The notes below the pieces were generated by a model that was not told the DNA's origin, made no database searches, and was given only the letters and a program-made list of their open reading frames with translations. The position numbers were made by a program, and so were the translations under genes. From an uncultured Eubacteriales bacterium (GTDB lineage: Bacteria > Bacillota > Clostridia > Oscillospirales > CAG-382), in contig CAKSUT010000010.1 in NCBI GenBank assembly GCA_934502885.1, forward strand, positions 27,967 through 91,966: 64,000 bases of DNA, given 5' to 3'. Of the stretch, positions 1-8,284 are shown in pieces. Within the stretch, counting starts at the first letter, position 1. Each line of letters starts with the position of its first letter.

Positions 1-209
1 CTTCTTGTGAGACCGTGAAGAGCCTTGTGTCTCTTCTCTTCGCTGGGTCTCTCGACGATAATGTGGCCGTTCTCGACCTTGATTATCATCTCGTGGTTGA
101 ACTCCTGTGTGAGTGTGCCCTTAGGACCCTTTACGGTGAGGACAGCTCCGTCGAGCTTTACGTCAACGCCTGCGGGGATTGCAACGGGCATTCTGCCTAT
201 TCTTGACAT
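1..209 (-). CDS. rplF: 50S ribosomal protein L6 (partial, N-terminal part)
   Basis: Large-subunit protein L6, which binds near the base of the L7/L12 stalk. Only about 69 N-terminal codons are present; the gene runs off the window at base 1. The reverse strand from 209 reads MSRIGRMPVAIPAGV, then a VLTVKGPKGTL segment, the usual L6 N-terminus. The ATG at 207-209 follows an AGGAG-like site. It is the last visible gene of the S10-spc operon, 130 nt after rpsH. Identification is secure; the rest of the protein cannot be checked. Confidence 0.95.
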   Translation of the reverse strand, partial: MSRIGRMPVAIPAGVDVKLDGAVLTVKGPKGTLTQEFNHEMIIKVENGHIIVERPSEEKRHKALHGLTR

Positions 210-339
210 AATGTTTCTCCTTTTATATTTATTGCGGTCTTGCCGCTGCACGCCTTTTCTGTCAATTCCGACGTGCCTTGCCCAAACGCACCGAAAGTCT
301 CAAAGCTCGGTGCAGGCGGAAGGTGAACCGGTTAACCGA

Positions 340-738
340 TTACCAAACGAACGCAAGTACTTCGCCGCCGATGTGTGCGCGTCTTGCCTTCTTGTCTGTC
401 ATGATACCCTTGGATGTGGAGATGATAGCGATACCGAGACCCTTCATTACCACAGGCATATCCTCGCAGTTTGTGTAGATACGAAGACCGGGCTTGGAAA
501 CACGGCGAAGACCCTGGATTACCTTGGACTTGCCGGGACCGTACTTGAGAATTATTCTGATGATTCCCTGCTTACCGTCTTCGATTATCTGAAAATCGCT
601 GATATATCCTTCTTCCTTGAGGATGTCGGCAATTGCCTTCTTTACTCCGGACGCAGGAATATCAACAGTTTCGTGCTTGGACGAGTTAGCATTGCGGATA
701 CGAGTGAGCATATCTGCTATAACGTCTGTTATCTGCAT
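340..738 (-). CDS. rpsH: 30S ribosomal protein S8
   Basis: Primary 16S rRNA-binding protein of the small-subunit platform; in enterobacteria S8 also represses the spc operon (family knowledge, not shown here). 132 aa, the usual length. The N-terminus MQITDVIADMLTRIRNA and the C-terminal ISTSKGIMTDKKAR signature are both intact. It lies between rpsN and rplF in standard order, with a 48-nt gap to rpsN and a 130-nt gap to rplF, the longer gap being able to form a hairpin around the GGTTAACC palindrome just after the stop. Confidence 0.97.
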   Translation of the reverse strand: MQITDVIADMLTRIRNANSSKHETVDIPASGVKKAIADILKEEGYISDFQIIEDGKQGIIRIILKYGPGKSKVIQGLRRVSKPGLRIYTNCEDMPVVMKGLGIAIISTSKGIMTDKKARRAHIGGEVLAFVW

Positions 739-786
739 GAAATGTGACCTCCTTGATGAGTTTTTTTAGTCTTCTGCAAACTTCGC

Positions 787-972
787 TTACCAGCTTGCCT
801 TTCTTACGCCGGGAATCTCACCCTTGTAAGCAAGGTTTCTGAAGCAGATACGGCAGATGCCGTACTTTCTCAGATAAGCATGGGGGCGGCCGCAGATCTT
901 GCATCTGTTATATTCGCGAGTGGAGAACTTCTGCTCTCTCTGCTGCTTTAAAATCATAGCCTTCTTTGCCAT
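787..972 (-). CDS. rpsN: 30S ribosomal protein S14, zinc-binding type
   Basis: Small-subunit head protein S14. 61 aa is the length of the short zinc-binding type, and the two pairs CKICGRP and CRICFRN supply the four zinc cysteines. The zinc-independent long form (about 89 aa) is not in the window. The gene sits between rplE and rpsH with an 18-nt gap after rplE. Zinc-type S14 at this position is common in Bacillota. Confidence 0.97.
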   Translation of the reverse strand: MAKKAMILKQQREQKFSTREYNRCKICGRPHAYLRKYGICRICFRNLAYKGEIPGVRKASW

Positions 973-990
973 CTTGTTTCTCCCCCTTTA

Positions 991-1530
991 TTACTTTGCG
1001 AACGGAGCGCCCATGAGAGTAAGAAGCTCTCTTGCCTGCTCGTCGTTTGTTGCCGTCGTTACGAAAACAATGTCCATACCGCGGATCTTGTCTATCTTGT
1101 CGTACTCGATTTCAGGGAATATAAGCTGCTCCTTGAGTCCGAGGGAGTAGTTGCCTCTGCCGTCGAACGCATCGGGGTTTATACCCTTGAAGTCACGTAC
1201 TCTGGGGAGTGCGAGGTTGAAGAGTCTGTCCATGAACTCATACATTCTCTCGCCTCTGAGAGTTACCTTTGCACCGATCTTCATGCCCTGGCGGAGCTTG
1301 AAGTTTGCAACGGACTTCTTTGCTACGGTCGCAACCGCCTTCTGTCCGGTGATGATGCCGAGGTCGTTTATGATGTTGTCGATAACCTTGGAGTTATCCT
1401 TTGCCTCGCCGGCGCCCACGTTTACGACGATCTTGTCGATCTTCGGGATCTGCATGGGGCTCTTGAACTCGAACTTCTTCATGAGAGCGGGGGCAACATC
1501 GTTCTTGTAAATTTCACCAAGTCTTGACAT
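991..1530 (-). CDS. rplE: 50S ribosomal protein L5
   Basis: 5S rRNA-binding protein of the central protuberance. 179 aa, normal length, beginning MSRLGEIYKNDVAPALMKKF and carrying the conserved IVVNVGAGEAKDNSKVI segment and a C-terminal MDIVFVTTATNDEQARELL. It is followed directly by rpsN and preceded by rplX at 20 nt, so it is a middle gene of the same transcript. No anomalies seen. Confidence 0.97.
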   Translation of the reverse strand: MSRLGEIYKNDVAPALMKKFEFKSPMQIPKIDKIVVNVGAGEAKDNSKVIDNIINDLGIITGQKAVATVAKKSVANFKLRQGMKIGAKVTLRGERMYEFMDRLFNLALPRVRDFKGINPDAFDGRGNYSLGLKEQLIFPEIEYDKIDKIRGMDIVFVTTATNDEQARELLTLMGAPFAK

Positions 1531-1550
1531 TTTTCGTTACCTCCCTGTCA

Positions 1551-1892
1551 TTAAAGCTCTTCGCCGCATTTGGTGCAAACACGGATCTTTTTGCCGTTAT
1601 CGAGGATCTTGTGACCGATCTTAACGCCCTTGTCGCACTTCGGGCAAACGATCATAGCCTTGCACGCATAGAATGCGCCTTCAGCCTCGATAATGCCGCC
1701 TGTCTCGCCCTGTCTTCTGGGCTTAACGTGCTTCTTTACCATGTTTACGCCTTCAACGATTATCTTGCCTTCTCCGGGGGCAACCTCAAGAACCTTGCCC
1801 TTCTTGCCCTTATCGTCGCCGGAGATTATTACTACTGTGTCGTCCTTGCGAACGTGTACCTTCTTCTCGTATTTTGTCAATATCTTAGCCAT
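1551..1892 (-). CDS. rplX: 50S ribosomal protein L24
   Basis: Assembly-initiating large-subunit protein. 113 aa with an N-terminal KOW motif (HVRKDDTVVIISGDDKGKKG). The C-terminus carries two cysteine pairs, CPKC and CTKC, about 25 residues apart, which could form a small zinc ribbon; this is seen in some bacterial L24 proteins but not in Escherichia coli. It sits between rplN and rplE with 15- and 20-nt gaps. Confidence 0.96.
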   Translation of the reverse strand: MAKILTKYEKKVHVRKDDTVVIISGDDKGKKGKVLEVAPGEGKIIVEGVNMVKKHVKPRRQGETGGIIEAEGAFYACKAMIVCPKCDKGVKIGHKILDNGKKIRVCTKCGEEL

Positions 1893-1907
1893 CGTTAAGC
1901 TCCCTTC

Positions 1908-2276
1908 TTAAAGTACTTCCGGAGCCAAGGAAAGTATCTTGAGATAGTTCTTTTCGCGAAGCTCACGAGCTATCGGTCCAAAGATACGGGTTCCTCTCGG
2001 GTTCTGATCGTCTTTTATGATTACGGCTGCGTTTTCATCAAACTTGATGTAGCTGCCGTCCGCACGGCGAAGGCTCTGAACCGTTCTTACGACTACTGCC
2101 TTAACTACGTCACCCTTCTTTACAACTCCGCCGGGTGTTGCCTTTTTGACAGTTGCCACTACTACGTCGCCTATTCTGGCGTATCTTCTGCCTGTTCCGC
2201 CGAGCACACGTATGCACATTAACTCTTTGGCGCCGGTGTTATCGGCAACCTTCATATATGACTGCTGCTGAAGCAT
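1908..2276 (-). CDS. rplN: 50S ribosomal protein L14
   Basis: Large-subunit protein at the subunit interface, partner of L19 and of the silencing factor RsfS in other bacteria. 122 aa, exactly the family length, beginning MLQQQSYMKVADNTGAKEL and ending RELREKNYLKILSLAPEVL. It occupies its standard place between rpsQ and rplX. There is a 38-nt gap after rpsQ with a clear AAGGAGG-like site. Confidence 0.98.
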   Translation of the reverse strand: MLQQQSYMKVADNTGAKELMCIRVLGGTGRRYARIGDVVVATVKKATPGGVVKKGDVVKAVVVRTVQSLRRADGSYIKFDENAAVIIKDDQNPRGTRIFGPIARELREKNYLKILSLAPEVL

Positions 2277-2314
2277 TGTGTGTCCTCCTTACGTATTCCG
2301 TTTCTTTCGGCTTA

Positions 2315-2569
2315 TTACTTAGCCTTCTCGATGATCCTTACAAGACGCCAGTTCTTATCCTTGGAAAGGGGTCTTGTTTCCATGATCTCGACCTTGTCGC
2401 CGATTCCGCACTCGTTCTTTTCATCATGAGCCTTGAACTTAACGGTTCTCTTGATGACCTTCTTATAAAGCGGGTGCTTAACGTTATCTGCAATGGCGAC
2501 CACTATTGTCTTGTCCATCTTGTCGCTTACGACAAGTCCGACTCTTGTCTTTCTGAGGGCTCTTTCCAT
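2315..2569 (-). CDS. rpsQ: 30S ribosomal protein S17
   Basis: Primary 16S rRNA-binding OB-fold protein. 84 aa, normal. The sequence shows RKTRVGLVVSDKMDKTIVVA near the N-terminus and the KDEKNECGIGDKVEIMETRPL-type loop that marks the family (a few residues shorter than quoted motifs vary between species). Between rpmC and rplN in the operon. Confidence 0.97.
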   Translation of the reverse strand: MERALRKTRVGLVVSDKMDKTIVVAIADNVKHPLYKKVIKRTVKFKAHDEKNECGIGDKVEIMETRPLSKDKNWRLVRIIEKAK

Positions 2570-2591
2570 TTCGATTTACTCCTTTCCCGCC

Positions 2592-2786
2592 TTATGCCTG
2601 CTTTTCCTTTTCGGTGATTACCGTAAGGATCTTGGCTATTGTCTTCTTAGCCTCAACTATCTTCTGAGGATTGTCGAGCTGGTTTATAGCGTGCTGAAAA
2701 CGGAGATTGAACAGTTCTTTCTTCTGTTCCTTCAAAAGCTCTGTAAGTTCAGCGGAAGTTTTCTCTCTGATTTCCGTTATTTTCAT
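2592..2786 (-). CDS. rpmC: 50S ribosomal protein L29
   Basis: Small two-helix protein at the exit tunnel, near the docking site of trigger factor and SRP. 64 aa, begins MKITEIREKTSAELTELLKE and has the family signature LFNLRFQHAINQLDNP. The start lies only 5 nt after the rplP stop, so translation is probably coupled. No anomalies. Confidence 0.97.
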   Translation of the reverse strand: MKITEIREKTSAELTELLKEQKKELFNLRFQHAINQLDNPQKIVEAKKTIAKILTVITEKEKQA

Positions 2787-2791
2787 AAAGC

Positions 2792-3211
2792 TTATGCCTC
2801 CTCTTCTTCTTTCTTGACAAACTTACACTTGATAGGGAGCTTGTGAGCCGCAAGACGCATAGCTTCTCTTGCTATGTCCTCGGTAACGCCCTCCATCTCA
2901 AACATAACTCTGCCGGGCTTTACAACCGCTACCCAATACTCGGGAGAACCTTTACCGGAACCCATTCGGGTTTCAGCCGGCTTCTCGGTTACAGGCTTGT
3001 CGGGGAATATCTTTATCCATACCTGACCGCCTCTCTTGATGTAACGGGTCATGGCGATACGGGCTGCTTCTATCTGGTTGGAGGTGATCCATGCGGGCTC
3101 AAGAGCTACGAGACCGTAATCGCCGTTGGAAACGGTGTTGCCTCTCATTGCCTTACCCTTAAGTCTGCCTCTCTGTACTCTTCTGTACTTTACTCTCTTA
3201 GGCATCAACAT
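2792..3211 (-). CDS. rplP: 50S ribosomal protein L16
   Basis: Protein at the A-site tRNA elbow. 139 aa; contains MPKRVKYRRVQRGRLKGKA and the MGSGKGSPEYWVAVVKPGR signature. Two in-frame ATGs are possible, at 3211 and 3205. I chose 3211 because the GGAGG inside the end of rpsC is 12 nt from it and 18 nt from the second ATG, although MPKR is the usual family N-terminus. The start is 2 nt beyond the rpsC stop, suggesting translational coupling. Confidence 0.96.
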   Translation of the reverse strand: MLMPKRVKYRRVQRGRLKGKAMRGNTVSNGDYGLVALEPAWITSNQIEAARIAMTRYIKRGGQVWIKIFPDKPVTEKPAETRMGSGKGSPEYWVAVVKPGRVMFEMEGVTEDIAREAMRLAAHKLPIKCKFVKKEEEEA

Positions 3212-3213
3212 GA

Positions 3214-3888
3214 TTATTCAGCTCCTCCTTCCGTCTTCTTTCTCTCGGTTCTCTTTACAGTCGGAAGAACCTCTCCTCTGTAGATCCAAACCTTAACGCC
3301 TATCTTACCGTAGGTGGTGTTTGCTTCATAGAAACCGTACTGAATGTCCGCACGGATTGTCTGAAGCGGAATTGTGCCCTCGTGGTAGGTCTCGGTTCTT
3401 GCGATTTCCGCACCGTTGAGACGGCCGGAGCACTGAACCTTGATACCCTTTGCACCGAGCTTCATGGTTCTGCCGATTGCCTGCTTCATAGCGCGGCGGA
3501 ACGCGATTCTCTTTTCGAGCTGGCTGCAAATGTTCTCTGCAACGAGCTGTGCGTCGAGGTCGGGGTATTTAACTTCTTCTACCTTTATTCTTACGGGCGC
3601 GCCGACAAACTTCTCTACTTCTGCCGAGAGCTTCTTGAGCTCTTCGCCGTTCTTTCCGATTATCGTGCCGGGCTTTGCACAGTGAATGATGATACGGAGT
3701 CCGCTGCCGTTTCTCTCGATTTCGATTGTGGGAACACCGTTGTCCTTGAGTTTGTTCTTGAGCCATGTTCTGAGCTTGTAGTCAGCAACAAGGGTATCGC
3801 CGAAAACTTCGTCTTTAACAAACCATCTGGAGTTCCAGCCTTTTATAACGCCCACACGGAGTCCGTGAGGATTAACTTTCTGTCCCAT
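3214..3888 (-). CDS. rpsC: 30S ribosomal protein S3
   Basis: Head protein of the small subunit and part of the mRNA entry helicase. 224 aa. The start MGQKVNPHGLRVGVIKGW is canonical; a KH RNA-binding domain follows with GTIIGKNGEELKKL; the C-terminal domain ends in a Lys/Arg-rich tail. It lies between rplV and rplP. Normal length and order. Confidence 0.98.
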   Translation of the reverse strand: MGQKVNPHGLRVGVIKGWNSRWFVKDEVFGDTLVADYKLRTWLKNKLKDNGVPTIEIERNGSGLRIIIHCAKPGTIIGKNGEELKKLSAEVEKFVGAPVRIKVEEVKYPDLDAQLVAENICSQLEKRIAFRRAMKQAIGRTMKLGAKGIKVQCSGRLNGAEIARTETYHEGTIPLQTIRADIQYGFYEANTTYGKIGVKVWIYRGEVLPTVKRTERKKTEGGAE

Positions 3889-3943
3889 AGTCCGTAAATT
3901 GCCTCCTTACAATGAGATGCGTCTTGCGACGCTTCTAAGTTTT

Positions 3944-4279
3944 TTATTCTTTTTCCGCAACTGCGAGGGTGATGTGAGAGCTTCTCTTGAGTATTCTGAA
4001 AGCTCTGCCCTGCGCGCGGGGCATGATTCTCTTCGCAGTTCTGCCGGGTGTTACAAAGCACTCGGAAACGTAAAGCTTTGTTACGTCCATGTGATTGTTG
4101 TTTTCGGCATTTGCGATAGCAGACTTAAGGAGCTTGAGTACGGGCTCGCTTGCTGCCTTTCTCGTATTCATGAGAATACCTGCTGCGGTTGCAACGTCTT
4201 TATTTCTTATAAGGTCGAGAACGATCGTTACCTTTCTGGGGGAAATTCTCAGATCCTTCAAATATGCCTTTGCTTCCAT
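3944..4279 (-). CDS. rplV: 50S ribosomal protein L22
   Basis: Protein whose beta-hairpin lines the nascent-peptide tunnel; macrolide resistance mutations map there. 111 aa from the ATG at 4277-4279 (MEAKAYLKDLRISPRKV), which has AGGAGG 11 nt upstream. A longer reading from a TTG at 4303 would place the Shine-Dalgarno sequence inside the gene and is rejected. The tunnel loop region MPRAQGRAFRILKRSSHITL is intact. Confidence 0.96.
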   Translation of the reverse strand: MEAKAYLKDLRISPRKVTIVLDLIRNKDVATAAGILMNTRKAASEPVLKLLKSAIANAENNNHMDVTKLYVSECFVTPGRTAKRIMPRAQGRAFRILKRSSHITLAVAEKE

Positions 4280-4352
4280 GTTCGTTATTTCCTCCTTTCG
4301 CAAAGATACACCTTGCGGCGTTCGGGGTCTTTGCGTTTATAGCGGTTGGTTA

Positions 4353-4628
4353 TTACTTGTTTGTGGTCTTGGATCCGGCGTGACCCTTGAATGTTCTTGT
4401 GGGTGCAAACTCACCGAGCTTGTGACCTACCATATCTTCGGTTACATAAACCGGAACGTGCTTTCTTCCGTCATGAACGGCGATTGTGTGACCGACGAAC
4501 TGGGGGAATATCGTGGAAGCTCTTGACCAAGTCTTCAAAACCTTCTTCTCGCCCTTCTCGTTCATTTCGCTGATTCTTTTGAAGAGCTTTTCCTCGACGA
4601 AAGGACCTTTCTTCACGCTTCTGCTCAT
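4353..4628 (-). CDS. rpsS: 30S ribosomal protein S19
   Basis: Head protein contacting S13 and the A-site finger. 91 aa, begins MSRSVKKGPFVEEKLFKRI and keeps the signature VGHTIAVHDGRKHVPVYVTE. Located between rplB and rplV, the standard order. No anomalies. Confidence 0.98.
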   Translation of the reverse strand: MSRSVKKGPFVEEKLFKRISEMNEKGEKKVLKTWSRASTIFPQFVGHTIAVHDGRKHVPVYVTEDMVGHKLGEFAPTRTFKGHAGSKTTNK

Positions 4629-4685
4629 TTATATGCCTCCTTCCCAAAAGCATTGGGTTTATCAATGTATCGGGTAGCTTAAAGA

Positions 4686-5519
4686 TTATTTGTCGTTTCT
4701 GCGTTTAACGATGAACTTGTTCGTTCTCGCCTTCTTGTTACGGGTCTTGTAACCCATAGTGGGCTTACCCCAAGGAGAAACAGGGGAGGGACGTCCGACA
4801 GGGGACTTACCTTCACCGCCGCCGTGAGGGTGATCGCACGGGTTCATTACCGAACCTCTTACGGTAGGACGGATACCCATGTGACGCTTCTTACCCGCTT
4901 TACCGATCTTGATGTTCTCGTGCTCAAGGTTGCCTACCTGACCGATTGTGGCCTTGCAGTTAAGAGCTACGAGTCTTACTTCGCCGGAGGGAAGTCTTAC
5001 CTGAGCCATGCCGTTTTCCTTAGCCATGAGCTGAGCAACCGCACCTGCGCTTCTTACGAGCTGACCGCCCTTGCCGGGGTGAAGCTCGATGTTGTGGATA
5101 AGAGCACCGACGGGAATGTCGTTGATTGCAAGCACGTTTCCGGGCTTGATGTCAGCTGCCGCACCGTTGAGGACAACGTCGCCGACCTTGAGTCCTGCGG
5201 GCGCTATGCTGTAGGTCTTTTCGCCGGTCTCGTACTGCATGAGTGCGATGTAAGCGGTTCTGTTGGGGTCGTACTCAATTGCGAGAACGGTTGCGGGAAC
5301 ATCGAGGATGTTCTTCTTGAAGTCGATGATTCTGTACTTCTTTCTGTTGCCGCCGCCCTGATGGCGAACTGTTATCTTACCTGTATTGTTACGTCCGGCG
5401 TTCTTCTTAAGCACCGTGATAAGGCTTCTTTCGGGGTTTCTCTTTGTGATTTCCTCAAAGCCGGGTACTGTCATATTTCTTCTGGCCGGAGTTGTAGGTT
5501 TAAATTTCTTGACTGCCAT
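4686..5519 (-). CDS. rplB: 50S ribosomal protein L2
   Basis: Core large-subunit protein needed for subunit joining and peptidyl transferase structure. 277 aa from the ATG at 5517-5519 (MAVKKFKPTTPARRNMTV); an upstream extension to 5567 lacks family similarity. The conserved C-terminal GSVMNPCDHPHGGGEGK loop is present. A 113-nt spacer separates it from rplW, longer than elsewhere in the operon. Confidence 0.98.
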   Translation of the reverse strand: MAVKKFKPTTPARRNMTVPGFEEITKRNPERSLITVLKKNAGRNNTGKITVRHQGGGNRKKYRIIDFKKNILDVPATVLAIEYDPNRTAYIALMQYETGEKTYSIAPAGLKVGDVVLNGAAADIKPGNVLAINDIPVGALIHNIELHPGKGGQLVRSAGAVAQLMAKENGMAQVRLPSGEVRLVALNCKATIGQVGNLEHENIKIGKAGKKRHMGIRPTVRGSVMNPCDHPHGGGEGKSPVGRPSPVSPWGKPTMGYKTRNKKARTNKFIVKRRNDK

Positions 5520-5632
5520 AATAACTCCATTTCTCGGCAGCTTCTTTTGTGACGAAGCATTTATCAATCAGTGGATGCACCGCTGCCGTAGGCACATCTT
5601 GCCTCGCCTTATCCGAAGGTTTTCGGCTTTGA

Positions 5633-5926
5633 TTACATCATGCTGTCGAAGAACTCGATTGTCTTCGAACCTGCTGTAAGCTTTACTATTGCCTTTTTCC
5701 ACTCGGAAGTTGAACCCATATGATAACCGACTCTCTTGGGCTTGGACTTCATAACGATTGTGTTGACCTTTTCAACATCCACCTTAAAAAGCTCCTCAAC
5801 CGCCTTCTTGATTTCGGGCTTGCTTGCGGACTTCTCGACCTCGAAGGTATAAACCTTGCCGCCGAGTCTTTCCATGCTCGCTTCGGTTATAATCGGGCGG
5901 ATAATTACGTCATGTGCAGTTTTCAT
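5633..5926 (-). CDS. rplW: 50S ribosomal protein L23
   Basis: Tunnel-exit protein and docking site for trigger factor and SRP. 97 aa beginning MKTAHDVIIRPIITEASMER. Its ATG overlaps the rplD stop by one base (TAATG), a sign of translational coupling. Ends with SKTIEFFDSMM. Confidence 0.97.
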   Translation of the reverse strand: MKTAHDVIIRPIITEASMERLGGKVYTFEVEKSASKPEIKKAVEELFKVDVEKVNTIVMKSKPKRVGYHMGSTSEWKKAIVKLTAGSKTIEFFDSMM

Positions 5927-6549
5927 TATGCGTATACCTCCTCGATTATTGCGACAGCCTCTTTTGCAACGATAAACTTGTCATACTTGAGTATGTCGTA
6001 TGCGTTGAGGGTGCCGGGAATAGCGGTCTTTACGCCGGGGATGTTCTTTGCGGAAGCAACCACCTTTGCGTCGGCTGCGGGAAGAACGATGAGCGCCTTC
6101 TTGTCTGCGCCGAGTGCCTTGAGCATAGCCGCTATCTTCTTGGTCTTGTACTCTTCTGTTGCTATGTTGTCGATAACGATGAGGTTACCGTCGAGAACCT
6201 TGGAGGTAAGAGCCGACTTGAGAGCGATTCTCTTAACCTTCTTGTTCATTGTGATCTTCCAGGTGCGGGGCTTCGGTCCGAGTGCGATACCGCCGTGCGT
6301 CCACTGAGGAGAACGGGTCGAACCCTGTCTTGCGCGGCCTGTGCCCTTCTGCTTCCAGGGCTTTCTGCCGCCGCCGGAAACTTCGCTTCTGGTCTTGGTA
6401 CTCTGTGTACCCTGTCTCTGATTCAAAAGATAAGCTCTGATAACCGAATGAAGGACAGCCTCGTTGACTTCGCAGCCGAATATACCCTCTGCAAGCTCAA
6501 CGTCGCCCTTGACGTTACCGGCCATATCGTACATTTTTACTGTAGGCAT
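5926..6549 (-). CDS. rplD: 50S ribosomal protein L4
   Basis: Tunnel-lining protein; in E. coli it also represses the S10 operon through the leader (family knowledge; a Clostridia equivalent is not established). 207 aa. The tunnel loop region KTRSEVSGGGRKPWKQKGTG and ARQGSTRSPQWTHGG are intact. Follows rplC by 17 nt and overlaps rplW by one base. Confidence 0.97.
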   Translation of the reverse strand: MPTVKMYDMAGNVKGDVELAEGIFGCEVNEAVLHSVIRAYLLNQRQGTQSTKTRSEVSGGGRKPWKQKGTGRARQGSTRSPQWTHGGIALGPKPRTWKITMNKKVKRIALKSALTSKVLDGNLIVIDNIATEEYKTKKIAAMLKALGADKKALIVLPAADAKVVASAKNIPGVKTAIPGTLNAYDILKYDKFIVAKEAVAIIEEVYA

Positions 6550-6566
6550 CTGTTTCCCTCCTTATC

Positions 6567-7196
6567 TCACTTTACCGTCGAGCGAATGAACACGATGCTT
6601 CCTCTGGGACCGGGAACGGCACCCTTGATTGCAACGAGGTTCTTCTCTGCGTCGATCTTTGCCACGGTGAGGTTGAGTATTGTTACCTGCTCGTGACCGT
6701 ACTGTCCTGCCATCTTCTTGTTCTTGTAAACTCTGGAAGGTGTGGAGTTTGCACCCATTGAACCGACCTGACGATGAACGGGGCCCGTACCGTGAGTCAT
6801 TCTGAGTCTGTGGTGATTCCATCTCTTGATAGCGCCCGAGAAACCGTGACCCTTGGTGATGCCCGTAACATCAACCTTTTCGCCGGCTTCAAAGCTCTCA
6901 GCCTTTACAACGTCGCCGACGTTCATGTCAGCGGCACCGTCGAGTCTGAACTCCTTGAGGTGCTTCTTGAAGGGGACGTTTGCCTTAGCGAGGTGACCCT
7001 TTTCAGGCTTTGTCAGCTTTCTTTCGATGATGTCCTCGAAACCGAGCTGAACTGCGCTGTAACCGTCATTCTCAACCGTCTTCTTCTGAACGACGGGGCA
7101 GGGACCTGCTTCGATTACGGTTACCGGTATAACATTGCCGACCTCGTCAAAGATCTGAGTCATACCGAGTTTCTTTCCGATAATACCTTTTTTCAT
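6567..7196 (-). CDS. rplC: 50S ribosomal protein L3
   Basis: Early-assembly large-subunit protein reaching the peptidyl transferase centre. 209 aa: MKKGIIGKKLGMTQIFDEVG at the start, the central loop GSMGANSTPSRVYKNKKMAG near residue 150. It is separated from rpsJ by an unusually long 180-nt spacer that looks structured (see separate entry). Confidence 0.98.
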   Translation of the reverse strand: MKKGIIGKKLGMTQIFDEVGNVIPVTVIEAGPCPVVQKKTVENDGYSAVQLGFEDIIERKLTKPEKGHLAKANVPFKKHLKEFRLDGAADMNVGDVVKAESFEAGEKVDVTGITKGHGFSGAIKRWNHHRLRMTHGTGPVHRQVGSMGANSTPSRVYKNKKMAGQYGHEQVTILNLTVAKIDAEKNLVAIKGAVPGPRGSIVFIRSTVK

Positions 7197-7376
7197 GTTT
7201 TTTCCTCCTGTAGGTTATTGGTTGACACGCCCATGTCCTTTGCCCGAGGATTTCCGAGCCGGACAACGCATCAACGTGACCCGGTTATTGCGCCGCACGG
7301 GTTAAATGCGGCATTTATTTCAATCTCTCCGCCGTCCGGGCAACCCGCCGGGACCTTGGAAAAACCAAAATGCGAA
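7197..7376 (-). other. 180-nt structured spacer between rpsJ and rplC
   Basis: No gene is visible. Most neighbouring gaps in this operon are 2-50 nt, so 180 nt is long. The sense (minus) strand is GC-rich and rich in short complementary blocks such as CCCGTGCGG/CCGGG and GGTTGCCCGG/CCGGGC, so an RNA fold is likely. It ends in the rplC ribosome binding site. Function unknown; an attenuator or processing site is possible. Confidence 0.4.
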
Positions 7377-7688
7377 TTACATCTTGACTTCGATATCAAC
7401 GCCTGCGGGGAGCTCGATGCTCATGAGAGCGTCGATTGTCTTCTGGCTCGGCTTAATGATGTCGATAAGTCTCTTGTGTGTACGGAACTCAAACTGCTCT
7501 CTGGAGTCCTTGTACTTGTGAACGGCACGAAGGATCGTAACGATTTCCTTTTCGGTAGGGAGCGGAATGGGACCGGACACCTTTGCGCCGCCTCTCTTTG
7601 CGGCAGCCACGATCTTCTCGGAAGCCTGGTCGATGAGAGTGTGATCGTAAGCCTTGAGTCTGATTCTGATTTTTTCGTTTGCAGCCAT
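7377..7688 (-). CDS. rpsJ: 30S ribosomal protein S10
   Basis: Head protein of the small subunit and, as NusE, part of antitermination complexes. 103 aa from the ATG at 7686-7688 (MAANEKIRIRLKAYDHTLID); a reading extended to 7787 has no family similarity and skips the GGAGG site just upstream of 7688. First gene of the S10-spc operon here. The tuf gene that often precedes it is absent; instead a roughly 530-nt leader lies upstream. Confidence 0.98.
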   Translation of the reverse strand: MAANEKIRIRLKAYDHTLIDQASEKIVAAAKRGGAKVSGPIPLPTEKEIVTILRAVHKYKDSREQFEFRTHKRLIDIIKPSQKTIDALMSIELPAGVDIEVKM

Positions 7689-8222
7689 TTTTTCTGCCTC
7701 CTTTAAAAATTTTGCTCTTCGACGTTCTTCGGATCTCCCGAACAAGGCTTGATATAATAAAGTCGAAGAAAGATTTAAATGCGACACAGAAAATTCTGAA
7801 CACTCAGCCGGGCGTTTCTTAAAACACCCGAAAGAAAACCGAAGCTTCTTTCCTCGTTACGCATGAATAAAATGTTCACACGGTAGTGACGGGAAAGAAC
7901 TCCGGGAATGAGCTTCGTAAATCCCCAGCATTTTAACGACGCCGCACAAAGCGCATAGCGCAGCGGTCCTTCGCACAGTATTACAGGCGCATCGGCGCAC
8001 GCACCGACCGTCCCCGAAGGAACTGTTTGGCTGGGATTCAAAGCCGATCGCACGGCAGAGTCGCGGTGTTGCAGAGGCTCGCTTGAAAGAACCCCGCACC
8101 GAAACACCAATCCGTCCGTTTTGCGGCTCAGTATTTGCTGTCGCCCGGTTATCGGACATACTCCACGGAAATTACCGTCCAAAGGACGCAACCTCCCGCT
8201 TCATCGCACATCAAGCCTGGAT
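7689..8222 (-). other. long 5' leader of the S10 operon
   Basis: About 528 nt separate the likely transcription start (near 8216) from rpsJ. The RNA would begin with a CGTCC-TTT-GGACG hairpin (about 8172-8184) and near its end carry a 9-bp stem CGGGTGTTT/AAACGCCCG with a TAAG loop (about 7812-7834). The latter has no following T-run, so it is not an ordinary terminator. The open frames that cover this stretch have no recognisable product. The length suggests control by a ribosomal protein or another attenuation device, which is inference. Confidence 0.5.
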
Positions 8223-8251
8223 ATTGTACCACATCTCGCTTCTCAAAGCAA
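8223..8251 (-). promoter_or_regulatory. promoter of the S10 operon
   Basis: On the minus strand the -35 box TTGCTT (8246-8251) and the -10 box TACAAT (8223-8228) are 17 nt apart, and the -10 is preceded by TGTGG, giving an extended -10. It is the only good sigma-A match found upstream of rpsJ. Confidence 0.7.
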
Positions 8252-8284
8252 CGGTATGCGGAGAATCTTTTGTAAACTTTTGGT

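Noticed and set aside
7775..8191. 138-codon minus-strand frame in the S10 leader
   Set aside because: No recognisable protein, no site in front, and it crosses the structured leader; better read as untranslated RNA.
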